A stretch of DNA of 64,000 nt from a virus: positions 1 to 64,000 of IMG/VR virus record IMGVR_UViG_3300042475_005534; one strand, 5' to 3'. The translations under genes and the position numbers were made by a program. Below are positions 9,176-17,011 of the stretch, in pieces. Numbering within the stretch: the first letter of the stretch is position 1; the number at the start of each line of letters is the position of its first letter. The notes below the pieces were generated by a model. The model saw nothing but the letters and a program-made list of their open reading frames with translations. It ran no database searches and was not told the DNA's origin.

Positions 9176-9591
9176 TGAAGAACGCTCCATCACTGGCAGC
9201 TCTTTTCAGCGGGCATCCGACAGCGCCGGGTGATCCAAGGAATCAGCTCAACAACACGATGAATACCGCAGGATTGCGGCCAATGGAGATCGAGTACCGA
9301 ACGCCATATAACGACAACATCGTTCGATACCCCATCGCAGGGGTGCAACTTGTCGATGCACTGGCGACCCCTCCCCGCAGTCAGTTTCCGTTGACTCCAC
9401 AACAGGAGCAAGCCGCTGACTTTTTGAAAGGCACCACAACACTCCCCATGGGAGAGACAGAGCGCCGTGGACCAGGGAACCGCCTGGCTGGTGCCGACAA
9501 CGGCATCAACCCGGACATGTTCACCGGGCCGACCCGTGGGCCGAGGGGAATGAACACTGCTTTGAGGCGCGGGCCGCAATTGCGTGCCTGA
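9175..9591 (+). CDS. Small virion-module protein
   Basis: A 138-residue protein. ATG at 9175 sits 5 nt after GGAGG and overlaps the stop of the previous gene; ATG at 9172 is equally in frame. The sequence (PRNQLNNTMNTAGLRPMEIEYRTPYNDNIVRYPIAGVQL) shows no family I know. Arg/Pro/Asn-rich tail. Transcribed with its neighbours. Confidence 0.55.
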   Translation: MKNAPSLAALFSGHPTAPGDPRNQLNNTMNTAGLRPMEIEYRTPYNDNIVRYPIAGVQLVDALATPPRSQFPLTPQQEQAADFLKGTTTLPMGETERRGPGNRLAGADNGINPDMFTGPTRGPRGMNTALRRGPQLRA

Positions 9592-9631
9592 CTTTGCTTA
9601 GCATGACCAGGTCAGCAACTTGTAAGAAAAA

Positions 9632-10153
9632 GTGAGCAGTTCAAGCACCAACAAGCAGCCCCTGCTGGTTGATCGACCTCTTCACGAGTTTGCGACTCTT
9701 GGGGCAACGCCAGCCCTGTCGTCGCAGGCCAACCTAGCCAGCATCCTTGGTGGTGGCTGCACCATGCTGGTGGACTGCCTTGGCAACGATGGTGCTGTCA
9801 TTGACAGTCTCTCCCTTGTTGCCACAGAGGCCAATACCACGGCTGCTGTTGTCCTTTTCTTCCTGAGCTCCTCGCCAACACCGTTTGGGATCACAATAGA
9901 GAACACGGCTGTTGTGGCCTCCGCTGCGATTGTCTCAGGTGCTGCGGGACAAAGAACGAACGTCTCCCTGCCTCCTTTGTCTGTACCGGTTCCAAATCTT
10001 GGGGCTGACACGTCCACATCAGAGACGGCCAAGAAGAACACTGGGCTCCTGATCAAAGCCAATCAGCTGCTGTATGTGGGACTGGATCGGGCCATTACTG
10101 CCCCCAATCCCCTTACAAAAGTTAACATTTTTGCCCAAGGCGGGTACTACTAA
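9632..10153 (+). CDS. Hydrophobic beta-rich virion protein
   Basis: A 173-residue protein with a GTG start at 9632. Long stretches of small and hydrophobic residues (TTAAVVLFFLSSSPTPFGITI, shortened) are more like beta strands of a virion subunit than membrane helices. It ends AQGGYY. The stop TAATG overlaps the ATG of the next gene, so the pair is coupled. Confidence 0.55.
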   Translation: MSSSSTNKQPLLVDRPLHEFATLGATPALSSQANLASILGGGCTMLVDCLGNDGAVIDSLSLVATEANTTAAVVLFFLSSSPTPFGITIENTAVVASAAIVSGAAGQRTNVSLPPLSVPVPNLGADTSTSETAKKNTGLLIKANQLLYVGLDRAITAPNPLTKVNIFAQGGYY

Positions 10154-11583
10154 TGCGGGTGGATCGATCCCCTCGGGTCGATAACTTCGCCCGAATGGAC
10201 AGCGTGACCAGGCCGGCTCGGGCAACAAAAGCCGGAAGTTACCGCAGTAGCGCCCGTGGCGGGGGGCAGGGGCAAACAGGGGGGACGGTCTATCCGACCA
10301 TCCTTGAGGCGTACAACCGGGACAGTGATTACAAGAGGTGGCGCGCTGGCTGGGACTACTGGCAGGGCTCCGGCAAAAGCTGGGCCGACCTTGAGAGATA
10401 CTTCCTGGTCAGGAGCCTCAGGGATTATGGAGCGCTCCCGGGTCCGCAGCTGACGACTGTCACCTACTTCCCTAGCGGATCCTCCCCGGATGCATCCTGG
10501 ACGGTCGTCAATCGAAACCGAGGAGCCCTCATCCTCCCGCAACTGCTCAGGGCGGAGAACATGGTTCTCGACACGTCCCGCCCAGAAGCCGATCGCCACC
10601 GACTGATTCTTGATGTCAGCTCGACCCTGACCAGCACGCAAATCATGGAATGGTCTGCGTTTATCGGAGATCAATTTGAGGATTCGGCTGTTGGGACGGA
10701 GTCGCCCCAGGGATTGATTGCAGAGCCGATCGATACCATTGCTTACACGCTGGTAGATATCAATCCCGACCAGGGGCAACTGTTCTTTGATTTATCCCGC
10801 CCGTTCATGCGCAGGCGGCCCAACCCCAGGAAGGACAGAGCATTTTGGCAGCGCGTGAACTACGACCGCAGACTGCCACTCTCCTGGAGAAATAACGGAT
10901 CCCGCTATCTCTGCAGCAGTCATCGTTTCTTCTGCTCCTGCCCTGACTACAGCGGAAGTCGAATTGCTGACTTCAGTGGAGACAGCAGCGCCAGCCAGGC
11001 ATTGTTCCCCAGGCCCAGCGCTGGCCGATCTCTCGAGGGCCGATGGGAGTCGCAGGCTGTTGGCTACAGCAGCCGGTTTCGGACGCTCTCTGATCGCTCG
11101 GACCAACGAAGGGAGTGCAAGCATATTCATGCTGTGCGCTGGTCTGTTGGCTATCCGTTCTACGAGCCCAGCGACTATCAGATCAGCGGCAATGAAGACC
11201 GTGGTTTCCAGGGGATCTCTAGCGGGGAGGGACTAGAGAGCAGTGAGGTCCTCCGCTACCACAGACGGAGAGAGCAGACCCTGGACCGACTGGGGAATGC
11301 CCTGGCTGAATCCAGTCGCATCTCGATCGATGCGCGCAACACAATCCCCGCCGACGAAGAAGTCCCGACGGGTGACAGGTCTCCAGTCCTTTGGTCAACC
11401 GATACGGAGCCAGCGGCACTGAGATGCCGGAAGGACGATTGGTGGCTCCCAAGAGGGACCAATACCTTGAAGGTCTTCGATCCATCGACCGAGCGCTTTG
11501 TTGAACTGGTCACGGTCGGCTCCTCTAGGAAGCCGTTCCTCGAAGAGATCCCTGCCAAAGGATTGATCCCGCGGGAGCCCTGA
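10153..11583 (+). CDS. Virion protein with SWIM-type zinc finger
   Basis: A 476-residue protein translated from TAATG. The N-terminal part (YPTILEAYNRDSDYKRWRAG, then DYWQGSGKSW) looks structural. Around residues 258-330 lie FCSCPDY and, some 60 residues later, RECKHIHAV: the CxC...CxH ligand set of SWIM zinc fingers, which bind DNA or protein. Zinc sites of this kind are uncommon in virion proteins. It closes the structural block and is convergent with the zinc-ribbon gene, ending 1 bp away from it. Confidence 0.6.
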   Translation: MRVDRSPRVDNFARMDSVTRPARATKAGSYRSSARGGGQGQTGGTVYPTILEAYNRDSDYKRWRAGWDYWQGSGKSWADLERYFLVRSLRDYGALPGPQLTTVTYFPSGSSPDASWTVVNRNRGALILPQLLRAENMVLDTSRPEADRHRLILDVSSTLTSTQIMEWSAFIGDQFEDSAVGTESPQGLIAEPIDTIAYTLVDINPDQGQLFFDLSRPFMRRRPNPRKDRAFWQRVNYDRRLPLSWRNNGSRYLCSSHRFFCSCPDYSGSRIADFSGDSSASQALFPRPSAGRSLEGRWESQAVGYSSRFRTLSDRSDQRRECKHIHAVRWSVGYPFYEPSDYQISGNEDRGFQGISSGEGLESSEVLRYHRRREQTLDRLGNALAESSRISIDARNTIPADEEVPTGDRSPVLWSTDTEPAALRCRKDDWWLPRGTNTLKVFDPSTERFVELVTVGSSRKPFLEEIPAKGLIPREP

Positions 11584-11793
11584 TCAAGGCCGCCTTCCTT
11601 CTTCAATGCCATCGCCGACGACGGGTCGCGGCACAAAAGCATTGATCAGGCTTCCCGCCTCGATATCCTCGTAGGTGGTCCAGCGGATCTGGCATGCCCT
11701 GCAGCCCCTGCGACGACGGACAACTCCGTCCTCCCTATGAACCGTGTTGAGGACACAGGTGTGTTCCATCACCTGACACTGGGGGCAACGCAT
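11584..11793 (-). CDS. NrdR-like zinc ribbon, lacking the ATP cone
   Basis: A 69-residue protein. CPQC near residue 3 and CRAC near residue 31 frame VHREDGVVRRRRG, close to the N-terminal zinc ribbon of NrdR, the repressor of ribonucleotide reductase genes. The downstream ATP-cone domain of NrdR (about 150 residues in total) is absent, so nucleotide sensing is not expected. WTTYED after the ribbon is also NrdR-like. Start ATG at 11793 chosen because the conserved part begins there. It may be a small phage DNA-binding regulator. Confidence 0.6.
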   Translation of the reverse strand: MRCPQCQVMEHTCVLNTVHREDGVVRRRRGCRACQIRWTTYEDIEAGSLINAFVPRPVVGDGIEEGRRP

Positions 11794-11828
11794 GAACAGT
11801 GATTGACTTGTATGGCATAGTGCCAGAT

Positions 11829-12188
11829 ATGGCATATCCTGACAGAAGCAAGGAACATTCCGTGTCGACTTACGTGCAACTTGAGCTCCCCTTGGGGCCC
11901 CTCTCATCGGGAGAAGCTCCCCCGTGCGGGGGGTACTGCAAAGAGGTGCCGCCTGTGTCGTGGCTTCAGACAGAAGCCCTACTGGCTGCGCGGACTTTCC
12001 TGGGAAGCCTGATCGACCCCAGGCGCACCCCGAGAGTGCCCAGGGCTGTCAGGGCGGAAGCAAGGGCGCTGCTGGCCAGGTACCCCTCAAGGGGGGACAT
12101 GGAGGCAATGATTGAAAGGGTAAGTCCACGGGTAAGTCCAAAAACCACTCTCTCAAACCCACTGCTAGCAAAGGCTTTCAAGGAATGA
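11829..12188 (+). CDS. Small protein of BPSL0761-like type
   Basis: A protein of about 119 residues upstream of the integrase. The segment TPRVPRAVRAEARALLARYP followed by SRGDMEAMIE recalls the BPSL0761 family, a small family of unknown role (recollection, uncertain). Starts at 11799 (GTG) or 11863 (GTG) are possible. Its 3' end overlaps the repeats that may serve the integrase. Confidence 0.45.
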   Translation: MAYPDRSKEHSVSTYVQLELPLGPLSSGEAPPCGGYCKEVPPVSWLQTEALLAARTFLGSLIDPRRTPRVPRAVRAEARALLARYPSRGDMEAMIERVSPRVSPKTTLSNPLLAKAFKE

Positions 12189-12255
12189 ATCCCCCCTCTA
12201 TCAGCGGGAGGGGCGGAGACGGGCAAACCCACTGCTATTGCTAGAAAACCACTCT
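12141..12255. repeat. Repeat cluster ahead of the integrase, possible arm or attachment sites
   Basis: CAAACCCACTGCTA occurs at 12154-12167 and 12224-12237, and AAAACCACTCT at 12141-12151 and 12245-12255. The order is swapped between the two pairs. Paired short repeats beside a tyrosine recombinase gene are typical of arm-type binding sites or attP (family knowledge); no core site is proven. Confidence 0.45.
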
Positions 12256-12280
12256 GCCAGCTAGGTTTCGAGCTCTTGGA

Positions 12281-12310
12281 ACTGGAGGCAAGTGGAGGCA
12301 ACTGGAGGCA
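12281..12310 (+). repeat. Three 10-bp tandem repeats at the integrase start
   Basis: A(C/G)TGGAGGCA is repeated three times head to tail (12281-12290, 12291-12300, 12301-12310) across the proposed GTG start. It could bind a regulator or the integrase, or reflect slippage. Confidence 0.55.
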
Positions 12311-13449
12311 AAAGGGGTCAAAAAAGGGTAAACTTACCCTCGACCCCCCAGCAAAAGGTGGTCGATTTAACAGTGGCCCTCCTGTCGGAAAAGTGCGGTG
12401 GCACCTTTGGCAGGGGATTCCGTCTTAAGGCCATTGGACAGCGCTTGTACGTCCAGGTCAGTGGCCGAAAAATCCCACTGCACCTGGATTTTGAGGCGGG
12501 CCCGGAGGCTGTCCAAAAGCGTGCATGGGACCTCAAGAGCTACCTAAGTAAGCAGGCGGACGGCTTTGACTCGGATGCCTGGAGGGGTGCCTGCGCGGTC
12601 GAAAGGGTAAAAAAGGGTAAGACGAGCCAGTCGAGGCTGGACCTTGATGACGTTGTTGCGCGTTGGAAGAGGCTTAAGCTCGCAGAAGGGATTGCCGAAT
12701 CGACCTTCCAAAGGAATCACCTGCCGATCCTCCAGAGGCTTGATTCGCGTCGACCCCTCAGCGAGGAGTCGCTGCTGAGCGCAATCGAGGGGGCCAAGGT
12801 GGGAACGCTCGCCAGGAGGCGGCTGATCCCCTTCTTGCGCAAAGTGGTCAGGGTGTGCGGAGGGACGTGGAATGCTGACCTCCTGGACCCGCTTCAATCG
12901 GCGGTCAGGGAACCCCAACGGGGGCAACCCTTCTTCCCCGACGAAGAGGTGCTGCGAATTGTGATGCATCCATCTCTGACCATGCCATGGCGACGTGTTG
13001 TTGCTGTCATGGCTGTCTATGGATTGAGGCCCTGGGAAGCCTGGATTGCCGAGCCGTGCAACAAGCGCCCCGGGTGCGCATGGATCAAAGAAGGCAAGAC
13101 AAATAACAGGGGGACAACCAAGCCGCGTCAGGTGCCTCCTTTCCATCCTGAGTGGGTGGAGGATTTTGGGCTGGAACAACTATGGACGCAGCCCCTGCCG
13201 AGCCGAGCAGGAAAAGCAAGATCGGGCTGGAGCGTCAATCAGCGACTGCGCCAGACGGGAATCCTGCAACGCGGAAGTTCCACTGCCTATGGATTTCGGC
13301 ATGCATATGCCAGACGGCTTCATTCCCCCAGGTACCGGGTGACCGATACTCATGCGGCCTTGTTCATGGGCCACACAGTTGCAGTCCACAACCAGGTGTA
13401 CAGAGAGTGGCTCGGAGGGGAGGATCCAATCGGAGTGTACTTTGACTGA
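12292..13449 (+). CDS. int: Tyrosine recombinase (phage integrase)
   Basis: A 385-residue protein with the catalytic residues of tyrosine recombinases: Arg in YGLRPWEAW near residue 245, HxxR-type YGFRHAYARRL near 335, GH in FMGHTVAVHNQ near 362 and Tyr in QVYREWL near 370. Residues 1-190 form the arm/core-binding region. It would join phage and host attachment sites. The start is uncertain: GTG 12292 lies inside tandem repeats and no better ATG is near. Neighbouring repeats at 12141-12255 could be its sites. Confidence 0.85.
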   Translation: MEATGGKRGQKRVNLPSTPQQKVVDLTVALLSEKCGGTFGRGFRLKAIGQRLYVQVSGRKIPLHLDFEAGPEAVQKRAWDLKSYLSKQADGFDSDAWRGACAVERVKKGKTSQSRLDLDDVVARWKRLKLAEGIAESTFQRNHLPILQRLDSRRPLSEESLLSAIEGAKVGTLARRRLIPFLRKVVRVCGGTWNADLLDPLQSAVREPQRGQPFFPDEEVLRIVMHPSLTMPWRRVVAVMAVYGLRPWEAWIAEPCNKRPGCAWIKEGKTNNRGTTKPRQVPPFHPEWVEDFGLEQLWTQPLPSRAGKARSGWSVNQRLRQTGILQRGSSTAYGFRHAYARRLHSPRYRVTDTHAALFMGHTVAVHNQVYREWLGGEDPIGVYFD

Positions 13450-13488
13450 CCTGGCTAGCATGTCATCAGCCAGAGCTGTTGATTCGAG

Positions 13489-13746
13489 ATGCCTACACGT
13501 CGCGTCTATGGTCAGACCTATGACGAGATTGCGGTCGTCTCGGCTGATCCACTACTGGTCGAGGGCAGCGATGGGGGCATGCGCGTCCCTCCCCACGACT
13601 ACAGGGGTTTCACGTACAACGGCGCAGGGGATCCAACGGCAATTGTCTACAAGGTAGGCGGCAGCTCAGGAACGACAGTTGCGACCAAGGCCTTCACTTA
13701 CGACGCCGGTGGAAACGTCACCAGCATCACGCTGACCCTGGCCTGA
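13489..13746 (+). CDS. Small structural protein of the fibre operon
   Basis: An 85-residue protein, ATG 13489, one base before the next gene. Beta-type sequence ending DAGGNVTSITLTLA, like small baseplate- or fibre-associated proteins of phage tail operons. No enzymatic motif. Confidence 0.6.
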   Translation: MPTRRVYGQTYDEIAVVSADPLLVEGSDGGMRVPPHDYRGFTYNGAGDPTAIVYKVGGSSGTTVATKAFTYDAGGNVTSITLTLA

Positions 13747-13747
13747 G

Positions 13748-15109
13748 ATGGGCAAATACAAGCTCAATCCCACAACCAGTGAGCTGGACATGGTGGGCGG
13801 GGAGGCGGCACAAGGAACCCCCGGCGGCTCCAATACCCAGATCCAATTCAACGATGGTGGCACTTTCGGCGGTGATGTAGATCTCACCTACAACAAGACC
13901 ACCAACCTGCTGACCAGCAAGGGTGACATCCTTCTGGATGATGGTGGGTCTTTTACTACCACGCTTCAGACGGTTACAGCAACAGCGAATCGCACGATTT
14001 CATTCCCTGATGCAACCGGCACGGTGGCCCTGGTTGGTGGCAGCAGCGGCCAGGTCTTGGTTAATACCAATGGTGCTGTTGCGGGGCTAAGCACCCTCAC
14101 CTCTGACGCCTCGGGCAATCTCACGCTAACGGCCCGGCTGATCAATGCTTTCAACAGCCTGGCCAGCGCACCGGCCAAGTTGTTTAGCGGCACCTGGTTC
14201 ACGGGTGGGACATCAACCACCACGAAACCGCATGTGCTGATTGAGCCGGCGGGGACGACTTCGAATAATTTCAGCCCGCTTGGAACTGGGTTTGCGGTTA
14301 ATGCTCCTGCTGGGTTTGGGGGGGATCTGGCGTGGTTTGGGGTGGGGGGGCAATCAAGAATTACTTTGAGCTCAGCAGGCACAGTTGGTTGCGTAAACTT
14401 ACTTGCAACTACTGGTGCATTTGTCAATCTCCAAAACAACGGTGGGGGTTATCAAATAAATTCTAGCGGCAGGATTAACCTTAACGTCATTGGCTCTTTG
14501 TGCTGGGCCCCAGATGTATTTAATGGCAATCCAGATCTAATAGTTTTACGCGGCGCCGCCAACACCCTCGCCCAACGCAACGGCACCAACGCACAAACAA
14601 GTTGGATATTCAACACCTACACCAGTGATACAAACTTTGAGCGAGCAAGGCTGGGGTGGGCCAGCAATGTATTCCTCTTCGGCACAGAGAAAGGCACGGC
14701 AGGCGGCACAGCCCGCGCCATAGAGTTTCAGACCAATGGCATCACCCGCGTGCAGATCAGCCGGGATGGCTTCTACCGCTATAGCCAGCCCGCTCCGGCT
14801 GCTATTAATTCCACGGCGACTTTGACGGTTGCCAATCTGCAGGCGGGGATCATCACGACGACCACTGCCGCAGCGGTGGACCTGACGCTGCCCACAGGAA
14901 CCAACGTGGAGGGTGGTTTTGCGGTGAACAGCAACGACCTCACGATGGAGTGGAGCGTGATCAACACCGGCAGCAATAGCGCCACGGTGCTGGCTGCCAC
15001 GGATCACACGCTGGTGGGTTCTGGGGTGGTGGCTGCTGGCAGTTCCGGGCGCTTTGCCACCCGGCGAGCGGCGGCGAATACCTACGTCACCTATCGCCTA
15101 GGCAGCTAA
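13748..15109 (+). CDS. Tail fibre / adhesin
   Basis: A 453-residue Gly/Thr/Asn/Ser-rich protein. The N-terminus (GTPGGSNTQIQFNDGGTFGG) is a fibre-start motif frequent in phages; TISFPDATGTVALVGG follows near residue 85. The distal part (FATRRAAANTYVTYRLGS at the end) is variable in look. The region around 14380-14650 is AT-richer than its flanks, as expected for swapped receptor-binding domains. It precedes two small adhesin-operon genes. Confidence 0.75.
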   Translation: MGKYKLNPTTSELDMVGGEAAQGTPGGSNTQIQFNDGGTFGGDVDLTYNKTTNLLTSKGDILLDDGGSFTTTLQTVTATANRTISFPDATGTVALVGGSSGQVLVNTNGAVAGLSTLTSDASGNLTLTARLINAFNSLASAPAKLFSGTWFTGGTSTTTKPHVLIEPAGTTSNNFSPLGTGFAVNAPAGFGGDLAWFGVGGQSRITLSSAGTVGCVNLLATTGAFVNLQNNGGGYQINSSGRINLNVIGSLCWAPDVFNGNPDLIVLRGAANTLAQRNGTNAQTSWIFNTYTSDTNFERARLGWASNVFLFGTEKGTAGGTARAIEFQTNGITRVQISRDGFYRYSQPAPAAINSTATLTVANLQAGIITTTTAAAVDLTLPTGTNVEGGFAVNSNDLTMEWSVINTGSNSATVLAATDHTLVGSGVVAAGSSGRFATRRAAANTYVTYRLGS

Positions 15110-15111
15110 TC

Positions 15112-15510
15112 ATGAACTCCTTAACCATCACCATTTCTGACCTCCGCGCCATCGACGGCTGGGTCGAGGCCAGCAACAGGGCAGGCGTAACACCTGAGGC
15201 CATGGCCCTGGAGATGCTCCAGCATCAGGGGTTGCGGTATGCGGATCTGTTCAAGATTGGGCTGTTGACCAGTGCCGCATTTGTTCAGCGGTTCACGGCG
15301 GCAGAGTATGGCGCCATCAGGGCAGCGGCGACCCAATCGGCTGAGGTGGCCAGCTTGATTGGGGAGTTGGTGGATTCCCCCATGGTGGTGCTGACGGACC
15401 CGCGCATTGATCCAGGGTTGGCAATGCTCACAGCTGCTGGGCTGCTGGCCCAGGGCAGGGCAGCGGAAATCATGGCGTGGGAGCACCCCAGCCCGCAGGA
15501 GGAAGTATGA
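15112..15510 (+). CDS. Fibre-operon helical protein
   Basis: A 132-residue protein two bases after the fibre gene. Helical and alanine-rich (TAAEYGAIRAAATQSAEVASL), no cysteines. Its stop overlaps the ATG of the next gene (ATGA). Such proteins in cyanophage fibre operons may be assembly chaperones (inference from position only). Confidence 0.55.
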   Translation: MNSLTITISDLRAIDGWVEASNRAGVTPEAMALEMLQHQGLRYADLFKIGLLTSAAFVQRFTAAEYGAIRAAATQSAEVASLIGELVDSPMVVLTDPRIDPGLAMLTAAGLLAQGRAAEIMAWEHPSPQEEV

Positions 15511-16202
15511 CCCTGATCCTGAAGAAGGGGTTGAGGTTGCGTAGGGGCGGGCCATCCAGTTTGCTGATTACACCAAGACAGCCCGCACCTGCCGTCATTG
15601 GTGAGCCCTTTGGGGGTGGCTTTTTCGCTGGTTATATCAGCCATACCGCAGACGGAAATCCAACCCATGCTTTGATCGTGGCTCCAAGGGTGACAGGCGC
15701 CACTGGTACGGGGTACACGCTGACGGACAATATCGCTTGGAAGACCGCAAACAGTACTTCCTTGGGCGCTACCAGCACATTTGATGGCGCTGCCAACGCA
15801 GCCGCAATAGCAACCGCTGGAATCGCCGCTCATCCAGGGGCTCAATTCTGCGCCAATCTCAGCATTGGTGGTTTCACAGACTGGTATCTACCAGCAATAC
15901 TGGAGTTAGACATCGCTTATTTTAACCTAAAGCCCACTACTGCAAGCAACCTTACACAGTGGGGGATCAATGATTACTCTGTACCTAAACGAGCAGCAAA
16001 TTTTATCCAAACTCGACCTGAGCAAACGCCTGTGGCCATGTTTAATACATCAACACAATCGTTTTTGATTGGCAACCATTGGTCATCTACTCAAGCCAAT
16101 GAGACTGAGGCTTGGCTTCTTCGCTTTGAAAATGGCAATCGGTTTACCAGCAGTAAAACAGGTGCTTTTCTTGTCCGCGCCTTCCGCCGGATAGCACTAT
16201 GA
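15507..16202 (+). CDS. DUF1566 lectin-like adhesin tip
   Basis: A 231-residue protein. The C-terminal 120 residues match DUF1566 (Lcl C-terminal-like): GGFTDWYLPAILELD, NHWSSTQANETEAWLLRF, and an end with VRAFRR. This fold is C-type-lectin-like and is used by secreted adhesins; some DGR target proteins belong to it (family knowledge). As last large gene of the fibre operon it probably binds the host surface. ATG 15507 overlaps the previous stop. The stretch 15880-16150 is AT-richer than the surroundings. Confidence 0.65.
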   Translation: MTLILKKGLRLRRGGPSSLLITPRQPAPAVIGEPFGGGFFAGYISHTADGNPTHALIVAPRVTGATGTGYTLTDNIAWKTANSTSLGATSTFDGAANAAAIATAGIAAHPGAQFCANLSIGGFTDWYLPAILELDIAYFNLKPTTASNLTQWGINDYSVPKRAANFIQTRPEQTPVAMFNTSTQSFLIGNHWSSTQANETEAWLLRFENGNRFTSSKTGAFLVRAFRRIAL

Positions 16203-16273
16203 CCACCTCCCGCCGCGAGCACATCCTGCAGCCCCTGCTGGCCACCCTCAACGGCCTGGCGGGGGTGGGTTAG
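16199..16273 (+). pseudogene. Truncated tail-protein remnant (24 codons)
   Basis: An ATG overlapping the previous stop (ATGA) opens 24 codons reading MTTSRREHILQPLLATLNG and a few more before TAG. This matches the usual N-terminus of small phage tail-terminator-like proteins, but the body is missing and the opposite strand carries an HTH gene instead. Likely a remnant of a deletion. Confidence 0.45.
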
Positions 16274-16497
16274 ACCCAACCACGGGCATTCATCAGGCGC
16301 ACCACGGCTGGGAGATTGATTTCGATGGTTGCCCTCTGCCTGGCAGTGACCCAGCGCCAGTGGACCCCCTCTATCCAGTGCTCCTGCTCCAGCCGTCTGC
16401 GCAGAGTGCGTTCACTGCAGCCCAGGACAGCAGCGGCGGCCCGGGTCTTGAACCAGTCCCGCCTGGCGATAGGGACGGAAATCTTTACGGAGGACAT
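16270..16497 (-). CDS. Excisionase-like helix-turn-helix protein
   Basis: A 75-residue basic protein (start ATG 16497). RAAAAVLGCSERTLRRRL is a helix-turn-helix, followed by EGVHWRWV, as in small winged-helix excisionases and MerR-like Xis proteins. It could help the integrase in excision or act as a small regulator. Its stop overlaps the end of the remnant on the other strand by four bases. Confidence 0.55.
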   Translation of the reverse strand: MSSVKISVPIARRDWFKTRAAAAVLGCSERTLRRRLEQEHWIEGVHWRWVTARQRATIEINLPAVVRLMNARGWV

Positions 16498-16639
16498 GGA
16501 GCCAGCACCCGCGCTCCTGCGATGGGTTGTTGGCATAGGGGTCGAGGTGGGACTGGCGGAGCGTAAGACACATCATGCGCAAAAGCAAGATGAGTGAAGT
16601 TGCGCAGGCTTTAGATTGGGTCTAGGGCAGGAGCACTGA

Positions 16640-17011
16640 ATGACTGGTGAGCTGACGATGGAGGAGGAGTTCATCCTGCGTCGCATGAGGGACAGCCTGC
16701 ATCAAGCATCCCAAGCTGAGCTGCTGGATCTGGTGATCACTGCTCAGGCCAAGATCTTCTCCCTGGCCCACCACTTCCGAGAAGCCGCTGCAGAGGCGGG
16801 GATTGCCACGCAAATCGAGATTGTCGACGACTTCGATTGCGGTCTTCCTGATTCAGGGGAGGAGCTAGTACAGGTCTTCGGGGGGAGGCCCACCACAGAA
16901 GAAGTGGAGCGCTACGCAGAAGAGCGCATTCAAGCTTTCCAGGCTTTCCACGGCATGGACATTGACTTCAGTGATATCGCCATGGAAGAAGACGGAGATT
17001 GGGATCTATGA
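16640..17011 (+). CDS. NblA-like small protein
   Basis: A 123-residue protein, AGGAG before the ATG. Residues 5-50 (LTMEEEFILRRMRDSLHQAS, then QAELLDLV) align without gaps with the NblA pattern: EEEF, an Arg three residues later, and Ser 13 residues after the Phe. NblA proteins direct phycobilisome breakdown and occur in some cyanophages (family knowledge). The acidic C-terminal 70 residues are extra, so this is a variant or a look-alike. Its stop overlaps the endolysin ATG. Confidence 0.45.
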   Translation: MTGELTMEEEFILRRMRDSLHQASQAELLDLVITAQAKIFSLAHHFREAAAEAGIATQIEIVDDFDCGLPDSGEELVQVFGGRPTTEEVERYAEERIQAFQAFHGMDIDFSDIAMEEDGDWDL

